DNA of 22,195 bases. Source: Bacteroidales bacterium. GTDB taxonomy: Bacteria; Bacteroidota; Bacteroidia; Bacteroidales; F082. This document shows, piece after piece, positions 13,921-20,020 of the stretch. The DNA lies in the NCBI GenBank assembly GCA_024689285.1, contig JAILDR010000218.1:1-22195 (forward strand). Direction: 5' to 3'. Under the pieces are notes generated by a model. The model saw only the letters and a list, made by a program, of their open reading frames with translations, made no database searches and was not told the DNA's origin. A program made the position numbers and the translations under genes. Within the stretch, counting starts at the first letter, position 1; every line of letters starts with the position of its first letter.

Positions 13921-14688
13921 TCAAAATATATAAGGGATCATTCTTTTTACTTTGTTGGCATCCAGCTCGTCGCCAAATTCCATTTTGTACTTGTCGTATA
14001 TGCGGGCCGCACGGGGAGCCAGATTGGCGAAAGTCCACAAGGCAAACACGGCACCTGCCCACGACCAAGTGAGTATGGCAAAACCGACCCATTCCACAAA
14101 CTCTCCGAAATAGTTGGCCGAAGTGACATAACGGAACATCCCTTCTTTGGGGAGGTAATGCCGGGTGTCGCCATTCTTGCGCAGGTTGCGTATAATGTCG
14201 TCCGACTGGATGTTGATATACATTCCGATGAGGAAAACCAAGAAGCCTGCGATGAACCTCGGGTCGGTGAGCCAGTCGCGGCCATAATAGTCGCCAGGCG
14301 AAAAATAGAAAATCCAACCGCCTTGCATCAGCGCGTTCAGCACGTTGAAAGTCACGCCCATCATGATGATGGACAAAGGCATCACGCTCTTGCCTCGCAA
14401 CCGGAACGGAAACACAAACGCGCGATGACAATAATGCAACTCGAAGAGAAAAAGGAAAGCGAGCCGCACCAGGTCGCCGCGGCGATCAGAACACAGCCAT
14501 AGCACCAGCATGACAATAAACACAGGCGATTCCATCATCACCCAGCCCAACTTGTTGTTTACAGCCGGTCCCCATTTCTTGTCGTAAAACTTACCGTATC
14601 CTGCATCCACAAAAAAAAGGCTCACGAACACCACCAAGGCGATGCCCGACATGATGATAAGGAACAGATTGAATGTATGTAAAGTCAT
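13921..14688 (-). CDS. Steroid 5-alpha-reductase-like integral membrane enzyme (SRD5A1-like)
   Basis: This 255-residue polytopic membrane protein is started at 14688 (MTLHTFNLFLIIM), after a TATCTTTGA -7 element. Near the N-terminus LGWVMMESPVF carries Glu53, in the position of the catalytic Glu of human SRD5A2 (QELP). HYCHRAF carries Tyr86, matching the catalytic Tyr of HYFHR. The C-terminal half is strikingly like human SRD5A1: LRKNGDTRHYLPKEGMFRYV, then TSANYFGEFVEWVGFAI (Glu196, Glu199), NLAPRA and a final IPYIF. Known family members reduce the Delta4 double bond of 3-keto steroids with NADPH. It is the first gene of the operon with the flavin reductase, SDR and PCMD protein. Activity on bile acids or steroid hormones is an inference. 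Confidence 0.9.
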   Translation of the reverse strand: MTLHTFNLFLIIMSGIALVVFVSLFFVDAGYGKFYDKKWGPAVNNKLGWVMMESPVFIVMLVLWLCSDRRGDLVRLAFLFLFELHYCHRAFVFPFRLRGKSVMPLSIIMMGVTFNVLNALMQGGWIFYFSPGDYYGRDWLTDPRFIAGFLVFLIGMYINIQSDDIIRNLRKNGDTRHYLPKEGMFRYVTSANYFGEFVEWVGFAILTWSWAGAVFALWTFANLAPRAARIYDKYKMEFGDELDANKVKRMIPYIF

Positions 14689-14705
14689 TTTCAAAGAATT
14701 AAAGG

Positions 14706-14735
14706 TCAAAGATAGGGAAAACCATCACGTGACAA
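14706..14735 (-). promoter_or_regulatory. Promoter of the steroid-reductase operon, with a CACGTG palindrome
   Basis: On the minus strand TTG (14735-14733), an 18-base spacer and TATCTTTGA (14714-14706). The 8-bp palindrome TCACGTGA (14725-14732) sits directly next to the -33 TTG, a possible operator. Confidence 0.6.
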
Positions 14736-14768
14736 TATTTTTTTCACCCAACTATCGGAAATTTCCAT

Positions 14769-14777
14769 TATCTTTGC
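14769..14777 (+). promoter_or_regulatory. -7 element of the zinc metallopeptidase gene
   Basis: TATCTTTGC, a full TAnnTTTGY match ending 15 bases before the ATG at 14793. It is divergent from the operon promoter at 14706-14735. Confidence 0.6.
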
Positions 14778-14792
14778 ACCATAAACACAAAA

Positions 14793-15479
14793 ATGAAGGA
14801 AATCATGAATGTAAACTGGATTCTCATTATCGTCATCGGCATCGTGGGCATGCTCGTCCAATGGAAACTGAAAAGCGTCTTCGCCAAATACTCAAAAGTG
14901 CTTTCGCCTGGCGGACTGACCGGAGCACAGATTGCGCAAAAAATGCTGAACGACAACGGCATCTATGACGTTTCGGTCACTTGTATCAAAGGGCAGCTCA
15001 CCGACCATTACGACCCAACGAAAAAGACCGTCAACCTGAGCGAAGATGTCTATCGCTCAAACAGCGTCTCAGCTGCCGCAGTAGCGGCCCACGAATGCGG
15101 ACATGCCGTGCAGCACAAGGAAGGTTATGCACCTTTGAAACTGCGTACAGCTATGGTGCCTGCCGTCAGCTTTTCCTCAAAGCTTTCCATGATTGTCATC
15201 ATCATCGGGCTGCTCATCATCAACATCTTCCCTGCCCTGTTTTGGATTGGCATCGCCATGTTTGCCATGGTGTTCCTTTTCAGCGTCGTGACTTTACCCG
15301 TCGAGCTCAACGCCTCTCATCGCGCCTTGGCATGGCTACAGTCGTCCAACTCACTCGGGCAAACTGAAATCAGCCAAGCCAAAGAAGCCCTGAAATGGGC
15401 TGCAGGCACATATGTCGTCGCAGCGTTGTCTTCCTTGGCCTCGCTGTTATATTACATCGGTCTGGGAAGCAGAGACTGA
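14793..15479 (+). CDS. YugP-family membrane zinc metallopeptidase
   Basis: This 228-residue protein has an N-terminal transmembrane helix (about 9-23), then the zinc site HECGH at 100-104 (AAAVAAHECGHAVQHKEGYA), and two or three further helices at about 132-168 and 205-225. ELNASHRA near 171-178 supplies the likely third zinc ligand, Glu171. This is the layout of the YugP / Zn_peptidase_2 (PF04298) family, about 225-230 residues in most bacteria. Substrates are unknown. The start could also be the in-frame ATG at 14805; the first is kept because both fit. Its stop codon abuts that of the convergent lipoprotein gene with no spacing. Confidence 0.92.
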   Translation: MKEIMNVNWILIIVIGIVGMLVQWKLKSVFAKYSKVLSPGGLTGAQIAQKMLNDNGIYDVSVTCIKGQLTDHYDPTKKTVNLSEDVYRSNSVSAAAVAAHECGHAVQHKEGYAPLKLRTAMVPAVSFSSKLSMIVIIIGLLIINIFPALFWIGIAMFAMVFLFSVVTLPVELNASHRALAWLQSSNSLGQTEISQAKEALKWAAGTYVVAALSSLASLLYYIGLGSRD

Positions 15480-15836
15480 TCAGTCGATAATATTCGCATA
15501 ATCGGCTTTGATACGAGCCGTTAGCTCCTCGCCACCATTTTTACCGACAGCATACATGAAGTCCATGCGGGCATGGTCATATCGCATACGCTCCTCCTCG
15601 GTCATATGCTGCATGTTTTCAACGTAGTTTTTACCCATTATAACAAACTGTTGCTCAATTACTTGCCAATCTTCTGCAGAATAATGCTTGGAATCTTTTG
15701 AAACTTGTTTCACAAACTTTTCAGCGTTGGCAACCATCTCCCGGGGATTATTTGCCATTTGATAGGTGGCGGGGGTTCTTTGACATCCTGCAAAAGCGAG
15801 CAGGACAAACAACAAAAGCGGTAATATTTTTTTCAT
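15480..15836 (-). CDS. Small lipoprotein of unknown function
   Basis: This 118-residue protein starts at 15836 (MKKILPLLLFVLLAFAGCQR), a textbook lipoprotein signal with Cys18. The mature part is a charged, helical domain: NPREMVANAEKFVKQVSKDS, YSAEDWQVIEQQFVIMGKNY, then MTEEERMRYDHARMDFMYAV. The pattern resembles small Bacteroidetes lipoproteins of the DUF6565 kind, but I am not certain of that family. It has a -7 element 18 bases upstream. It is convergent with the metallopeptidase gene, and the two stop codons sit inside a 12-bp palindrome (GACTGATCAGTC, 15474-15485). Confidence 0.8.
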   Translation of the reverse strand: MKKILPLLLFVLLAFAGCQRTPATYQMANNPREMVANAEKFVKQVSKDSKHYSAEDWQVIEQQFVIMGKNYVENMQHMTEEERMRYDHARMDFMYAVGKNGGEELTARIKADYANIID

Positions 15837-15854
15837 CGCGTTCAGAATTTTGCG

Positions 15855-15863
15855 GCAAAAATA
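15855..15863 (-). promoter_or_regulatory. -7 element of the small lipoprotein gene
   Basis: TATTTTTGC on the minus strand, a full TAnnTTTGY match 18 bases before the start codon. Confidence 0.55.
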
Positions 15864-15980
15864 AGACAAATTGATTGAATTTGCGAAAAAAACCGTAATT
15901 TAGCCGACGATTTGTGAAATACAACACCTGCGAACGCAACAACAATTAATTAAACGATTAAACCATCAACAATAAACAAA

Positions 15981-17450
15981 ATGAGCACTATCAAAGATTT
16001 AGAGCCGAATGGCGTGTTCAGGAATTTCTACAGCTTGACCCAAATTCCGCGCCCTTCGAAGAAAGAAGCCAAAGTAATCGCCTTCATGAAACAATGGGGT
16101 GAAGAGCACGGCCTGGAGACCCTCGTTGACGAATGTGGCAACGTCATCATTCGCAAGCCCGCTACTCCGGGCATGGAGAACCGGCAAGGTGTCATCCTGC
16201 AGGCCCACTTGGACATGGTGCCGCAGAAGAATGCCGACAAAGTACACGATTTTGAGAACGACCCCATCGAGACCCACATCGAAAACGGCTGGGTGAAGGC
16301 CAACGGCACCACCCTTGGTGCTGACGACGGGCTGGGTGCCGCTGCCGCAATGGCAGTACTCGAAGCCACCGACCTGCAACACGGCCCCATCGAGGCCCTC
16401 TTCACCATCGACGAAGAGACCGGCATGACGGGAGCCAACAAACTGCAGCCTGGAGTGCTGAAAGGCGACATCCTGATGAACATGGACTCAGAGACCGAGG
16501 GCGAACTCTACGTGGGTTGCGCAGGCGGCGTGGACAATATCGGCACCTGGACACCCACCTTTGAGGACGTCCCTGCCGGCACGAAAGCCTTCCGCCTTTT
16601 CGTGAAGGGACTGAAAGGCGGTCACTCAGGCATGGACATCAACCTGGGTCGTGCCAACGCCAACAAGGTAATCAACACCATGATGCTGGTGGCTGCCGAG
16701 AAATACGGACTGCGTCTTGCCAAGATTGACGGTGGCAGTCTGCGCAACGCCATCCCGAGAGAAGCCGAAGCCATCGTGGTAGTCCCTGCCAACAAGGAAG
16801 AAGAGTTCAAGCAATATGCCGCTGAATACGAACAAATCTGCAAGGAAGAGTTTGCCAAGGTGGAACCCGACCTGGCCATCCTTTGCGAAGAAGCTGAAAT
16901 GCCTGAGAAGGTCATCGACATAAAGACCCAGAACAACCTCTTCTGCGCCATTGCCCGCTATCCCAACGGTGTCATCGCCATGTCGGAAGACTTTGCCGGC
17001 ACTACCGAGACCTCAAGCAACCTGGCTACCATCAAGATGGAAAACGGCAAGATTGTGAGTGCCTCTTTGACCCGCAGCCTTGTGGATGCCGCCAAGGACA
17101 AACTGGCAGAACAAATCCGCAAGAACCTCACCGAAAACGGCGCTGAGGCTTACTCCACAGGCGACTATCCCGGCTGGAAGCCCAACATCAACTCGACGAT
17201 TCTGAACCTCATGAAGAAGGTCTATCAGGACAAGTTCGGCAAAGAGGCCAAAATCATGGTCATTCATGCCGGACTGGAATGCGGCATCCTTGGCTCGAAG
17301 TACCCAAATTGGGACATGGTGAGCTTCGGCCCCACCCTGGTACACCCCCACTCACCCGACGAAGCCCTGCTCATAGAGAGTGTACAGCCTTTCTGGGACT
17401 TCCTCGTTGAGACCCTGAGAAACATTCCTGAGAAGAAAACTGTTGCATAA
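15981..17450 (+). CDS. pepD: Aminoacyl-histidine dipeptidase (PepD, M20 family)
   Basis: This 489-residue cytosolic metallopeptidase hydrolyses Xaa-His and other dipeptides. Zinc-site residues of the M20 fold are visible: QAHLDMV with His76 and Asp78, GADDGLGAA with Asp115 or 116, DEETGM with catalytic Glu145 and Glu146, MDSE near 170, and HPHSPDEAL near the C-terminus with the last His ligand. The dimerisation (lid) domain is inserted between about 205 and 390, starting near FVKGLKGGHSGMDINLGRA. Length matches PepD (about 485). The upstream -7 element is weak (TAATTTAGC at 15896). A strong terminator follows. It is a single-gene unit. Confidence 0.95.
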   Translation: MSTIKDLEPNGVFRNFYSLTQIPRPSKKEAKVIAFMKQWGEEHGLETLVDECGNVIIRKPATPGMENRQGVILQAHLDMVPQKNADKVHDFENDPIETHIENGWVKANGTTLGADDGLGAAAAMAVLEATDLQHGPIEALFTIDEETGMTGANKLQPGVLKGDILMNMDSETEGELYVGCAGGVDNIGTWTPTFEDVPAGTKAFRLFVKGLKGGHSGMDINLGRANANKVINTMMLVAAEKYGLRLAKIDGGSLRNAIPREAEAIVVVPANKEEEFKQYAAEYEQICKEEFAKVEPDLAILCEEAEMPEKVIDIKTQNNLFCAIARYPNGVIAMSEDFAGTTETSSNLATIKMENGKIVSASLTRSLVDAAKDKLAEQIRKNLTENGAEAYSTGDYPGWKPNINSTILNLMKKVYQDKFGKEAKIMVIHAGLECGILGSKYPNWDMVSFGPTLVHPHSPDEALLIESVQPFWDFLVETLRNIPEKKTVA

Positions 17451-17475
17451 GCAATTTGTAATCAACGTTTTGAAC

Positions 17476-17510
17476 AAAGGCAGAGTTTGATTCAGCTCTG
17501 CCTTTTTCAA
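17476..17510 (+). terminator. Rho-independent terminator of pepD
   Basis: Arms AAAGGCAGAG (17476-17485) and CTCTGCCTTT (17496-17505) are perfectly complementary, with a 10-base loop, followed by T-rich sequence. It begins 26 bases after the pepD stop. Confidence 0.9.
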
Positions 17511-17528
17511 TTTTTTTCAATAAAAGTG

Positions 17529-17559
17529 TTGGAGCAAAGGAAAATCTTTGTACTTTTGC
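17529..17559 (+). promoter_or_regulatory. Promoter of rpmH
   Basis: TTG (17529-17531), a 19-base spacer and TACTTTTGC (17551-17559). This is the best match in the window to the Bacteroidetes -33/-7 consensus. The leader to the ATG is about 57 bases. Confidence 0.8.
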
Positions 17560-17618
17560 AGCCCGATTTAGGGGATTTAAGATCTAATTAGAAGAATAAC
17601 AAATAAACAGATACAGAG

Positions 17619-17765
17619 ATGAAGCGCACTTACCAACCTTCGAACAGAAAACGTAGAAACAAACACGGTTTCAGAGAGAGAATGTCAACGGCTAATGGCC
17701 GTAAAGTTTTGGCCCGCAGAAGAGCCAAAGGCAGAAAAAAACTTACAGTTTCTGACGAATATTAA
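17619..17765 (+). CDS. rpmH: Ribosomal protein L34 (bL34)
   Basis: The 48-residue product starts [20 protein letters not shown], then has [20 protein letters not shown] and ends KLTVSDEY. This is the canonical bL34 sequence, with the basic core typical of the 50S exit-tunnel region and a slightly acidic C-terminal extension as in other Bacteroidetes. The gene is flanked by a consensus promoter and a hairpin terminator, so it is a single-gene unit, as suits a highly expressed ribosomal protein. No rnpA or dnaA lies next to it, unlike in many bacteria. Confidence 0.98.
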   Translation: MKRTYQPSNRKRRNKHGFRERMSTANGRKVLARRRAKGRKKLTVSDEY

Positions 17766-17802
17766 TTTTCGGAAGCCGTTATATTTCTCATTTAAGGTAA
17801 CG

Positions 17803-17835
17803 AAGGCGAGCCCCAACGGACTCGCCTTTTGTTGT
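17803..17835 (+). terminator. Rho-independent terminator of rpmH
   Basis: Arms AAGGCGAG (17803-17810) and CTCGCCTT (17821-17828) with a 10-base loop, followed by TTGTTGTTTT. It lies 37 bases after the rpmH stop. Confidence 0.88.
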
Positions 17836-17858
17836 TTTGGCGTATCCCAAAGGTATGC

Positions 17859-17934
17859 CGTCATTGCGAGCGCAGCGAAGCAATCCAGTGATGCAATGTC
17901 CTAGATTGCTTCGTCGTTCCTCCTCGCAATGACG
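17859..17934. repeat. Palindromic repeat element of the CGTCATTGCGAG type
   Basis: The left half (17859-17885) and right half (17904-17934) are inverted copies: the outer 12 bases (CGTCATTGCGAG) and the inner 10 (CGAAGCAATC) match perfectly, with a few unmatched bases between. This sequence is a familiar dispersed palindromic repeat in many bacterial genomes. It lies between the convergent ends of rpmH and the methyltransferase gene and could form a bidirectional terminator. Confidence 0.85.
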
Positions 17935-17940
17935 CAATCA

Positions 17941-18717
17941 CTACGGCTTTTCAGCAATACATTTATAGATTATCTCCTCTCCTCTGCGAGCCAAGTGCAT
18001 CCGCTCACGTTGTTCCTCAGGGATCTCATAGTAGAGTCTATCCTCCACCACATCAAATCCCGCTTTGCGCAACACGTTGGCATAATCCCGTCCGAACTGC
18101 CGTACGTGGTCATATTGTCCAAAGAGGCGTTCCCTTTCCTTGGGGTCTGTGACAGAAGGGTCCTCAAAAGTATCCACATCCGGATTGATAGGTACCAGTA
18201 GAATAGCCCAACCGCCAGGTTTCAATATACGCTTGATCTCAGAAAAAGCCTTGTTCACATCGTTGACATGTTCTAAAACATGATTACAGATGACCACGTC
18301 ATAATTATCTGAAGGCTGGTCAATGGCAGTAACGTCAAGATGCAGGTCGGCAATGGGCGAATCCAAATCGGCAGTGGTGTAATCCAGATTCTTCAAGGCG
18401 CGGAAGCGTTTCAGGAAAGGTTGCTCGGGAGCGAAGTGCAAGACCTTCAGCGGCGCGGTGAAGAAATCCGTTTTCTCTTTCAGGTAGAGCCACAACAGGC
18501 GATGCCGTTCAAGCGACAAACAATTGGGGCATAGACGGTTATCCATCGCCTTACCATAGCCGTATGGTAAAAACTTGCGGAAATGCTTGCCACAAACGGG
18601 GCATTCCACTTTATTGCCAATATAAAACGGACGAATCAATACGCTGAACACATAGCTCAATTTGATGAGCCACTGGCGGGGAAAAACCTTGGTGAAAAGA
18701 GAGATGAGTTTTTTCAT
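17941..18717 (-). CDS. Class I SAM-dependent methyltransferase with N-terminal zinc ribbon
   Basis: The 258-residue protein starts at 18717 (MKKLISLFTKVFPRQ). A basic and hydrophobic N-terminus leads into a probable zinc site: Cys39, Cys42 (CPVC) and Cys63, Cys66 (CPNC). The methyltransferase fold follows: LKVLHFAPEQPFLKRF (motif I region, with the glycines largely absent), TADLDSP, VICNHVLEHVND (motif II, typical of PF08241/PF13489), and LKPGGWAILLVP. A C-terminal part ends with EEIIYKCIAEKP. The substrate is unknown. Its divergent neighbour is a GT2 glycosyltransferase, so modification of a glycan or lipid is possible. Its promoter shares bases with that of the neighbour. Confidence 0.85.
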   Translation of the reverse strand: MKKLISLFTKVFPRQWLIKLSYVFSVLIRPFYIGNKVECPVCGKHFRKFLPYGYGKAMDNRLCPNCLSLERHRLLWLYLKEKTDFFTAPLKVLHFAPEQPFLKRFRALKNLDYTTADLDSPIADLHLDVTAIDQPSDNYDVVICNHVLEHVNDVNKAFSEIKRILKPGGWAILLVPINPDVDTFEDPSVTDPKERERLFGQYDHVRQFGRDYANVLRKAGFDVVEDRLYYEIPEEQRERMHLARRGEEIIYKCIAEKP

Positions 18718-18740
18718 TTGAGATAATCGCAATTGATACG

Positions 18741-18774
18741 GCAAAGATACGGAAAGAATCCCTATCTTTGCAAA
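18741..18774 (-). promoter_or_regulatory. Promoter of the methyltransferase gene
   Basis: On the minus strand TTTG (18774-18771), a 21-base spacer and TATCTTTGC (18749-18741). The -33 element uses the last base of the divergent gene's -7 element. Confidence 0.7.
18763..18771 (+). promoter_or_regulatory. -7 element of the GT2 glycosyltransferase gene
   Basis: TATCTTTGC, a full TAnnTTTGY match ending 14 bases before the ATG at 18786. It is an exact inverted copy of the methyltransferase -7 element at 18741-18749, 13 bases away. Confidence 0.65.
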
Positions 18775-18785
18775 AAATACTGAAA

Positions 18786-19766
18786 ATGCGTTTTTCTATC
18801 ATCATACCCATATACAACCGTCCGCAGGAAGCCGACGAACTGCTTGACAGCCTCTGCCGGCAGACTTTCAAGGACTTCGAGGTCGTCGTAGTGGAAGACG
18901 GCTCTACAGAAAAATGCGAGGACATCTGCCAAAAATACACCAACCGGCTGGCTTTGAACTACTATTACAAGCCCAACAGCGGTCCTGGTCCCTCGCGCAA
19001 CTATGGTGCTGAACACAGCCAAGGGGAATACCTTATCATTTTGGACTCAGACGTCATCGTCCCCGAAAGCTATCTGGAAACCATCCAAAAGGAGCTTGAG
19101 GACAACCCCTGCGACGCCTTTGGCGGCCCCGACCGGGCTCACCCATCGTTCACGCCCATACAGAAAGCCATCAATTATTCCATGACCTCGTTTTTCACCA
19201 CAGGTGGCATACGCGGCGGCAAACAGAAGTTGGACAAGTTCTACCCCCGCAGTTTCAACCTCGGTATCCGGAAAGATGTCTATGAGGCTTTGGGAGGATT
19301 TGCTCCCATGCGCTACGGCGAGGACATCGACCTGAGTACCCGCATCTTCAAGGGTGGATACAGCTGCCGTCTCTTCCCTGAGGCATACGTCTATCACAAG
19401 AGAAGGGTGAAATTCAGTTCCTTCTTCCGTCAGGTGAAACACTCGGGTGAAGCACGCGTGGTGCTGAAAAAGAAATATCCTGAGACCTTCAAACTGGTGC
19501 ATCTCCTGCCAGCGGCTTTTGTCGTAGGCAATTTGCTGTTGGTGCTGTTAGGGTTTTTCTGCCATAGGCTCTGGTTCACCCCCATCCTGCTCTACTGCCT
19601 GATGGTTTTCATCGATTCGCTCATCAAAAACAAGGATTTGAAAGTTGCTTTACTCAGCGTTCCTGCGGCCTATTGCCAGCTGTTTGGCTACGGCACAGGC
19701 TTCCTTGGTGCCGCTTGGCGCGACATTTTAAGGAAAAAACACCCTTCGCAATCGGAAAATCCGTAA
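18786..19766 (+). CDS. Membrane-anchored GT2 glycosyltransferase
   Basis: The 326-residue protein starts at the ATG at 18786 (MRFSIIIPIYNRPQEADELL); an upstream in-frame TTG lies inside the -7 element. Family 2 (GT-A fold) features are IIIPIYNRP (5-13), VVVVEDGSTEK (33-43), GPGPSRNYGA (66-75), the metal-binding LDSDV (86-90), the acceptor-side GGFAPMRYGEDIDLSTRIF, and RQVKHSGEAR. Two or three C-terminal hydrophobic segments (LLPAAFVVGNLLLVLLGFF, ILLYCLMVFI) anchor it in the inner membrane. It likely adds a sugar to a lipid-linked glycan; specificity is unknown. The downstream DUF4834 and YfhO genes may be co-transcribed. Confidence 0.9.
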   Translation: MRFSIIIPIYNRPQEADELLDSLCRQTFKDFEVVVVEDGSTEKCEDICQKYTNRLALNYYYKPNSGPGPSRNYGAEHSQGEYLIILDSDVIVPESYLETIQKELEDNPCDAFGGPDRAHPSFTPIQKAINYSMTSFFTTGGIRGGKQKLDKFYPRSFNLGIRKDVYEALGGFAPMRYGEDIDLSTRIFKGGYSCRLFPEAYVYHKRRVKFSSFFRQVKHSGEARVVLKKKYPETFKLVHLLPAAFVVGNLLLVLLGFFCHRLWFTPILLYCLMVFIDSLIKNKDLKVALLSVPAAYCQLFGYGTGFLGAAWRDILRKKHPSQSENP

Positions 19767-19795
19767 TTTCGCAGCACCTTAATTAATTATACGAC

Positions 19796-20011
19796 ATGGG
19801 AACCCTATTAAGAATACTATTCACCATCATATTGATATTTTATGCTTTTAGCATGATTATCAAGCTGATATTCAGAAGAAAGCTAAAGAAACTACAGCAA
19901 CAGGCAGAGCAATTCACACAAACGAACAACGAGCCCCGCTCTAATGAGACCACAAAAGTCCATATCGACCCAAACATTGGAGAATATACTGAATACGAAG
20001 AAATTGAATAA
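19796..20011 (+). CDS. DUF4834-family small membrane protein
   Basis: The 71-residue protein has one N-terminal transmembrane helix (about 4-26), a basic stretch (FRRKLKKLQQQAEQF) and a polar, acidic tail ending HIDPNIGEYTEYEEIE. The size, single helix and EYxEYEE-type ending fit the Bacteroidetes DUF4834 family, whose role is unknown. It lies 29 bases after the glycosyltransferase and 9 bases before the YfhO-family gene, so an operon is likely. A degenerate -7 element (TAATTTCGC, 19764-19772) overlaps the previous stop codon and could add a second promoter. Confidence 0.82.
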   Translation: MGTLLRILFTIILIFYAFSMIIKLIFRRKLKKLQQQAEQFTQTNNEPRSNETTKVHIDPNIGEYTEYEEIE

Positions 20012-20020
20012 ACCAGCCTT

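Noticed and set aside
13921..14688. Isoprenylcysteine methyltransferase-like protein as an alternative identity of the membrane enzyme
   Set aside because: The related fold was considered, but the MMES Glu, HYCHR Tyr and the LRKxGDT...ANYFGE...EW block match steroid 5-alpha-reductases specifically.
17859..17934. tRNA or other structured RNA gene in the rpmH-methyltransferase gap
   Set aside because: The fold is explained by the known-type palindromic repeat; there is no tRNA-like T-loop or CCA end.
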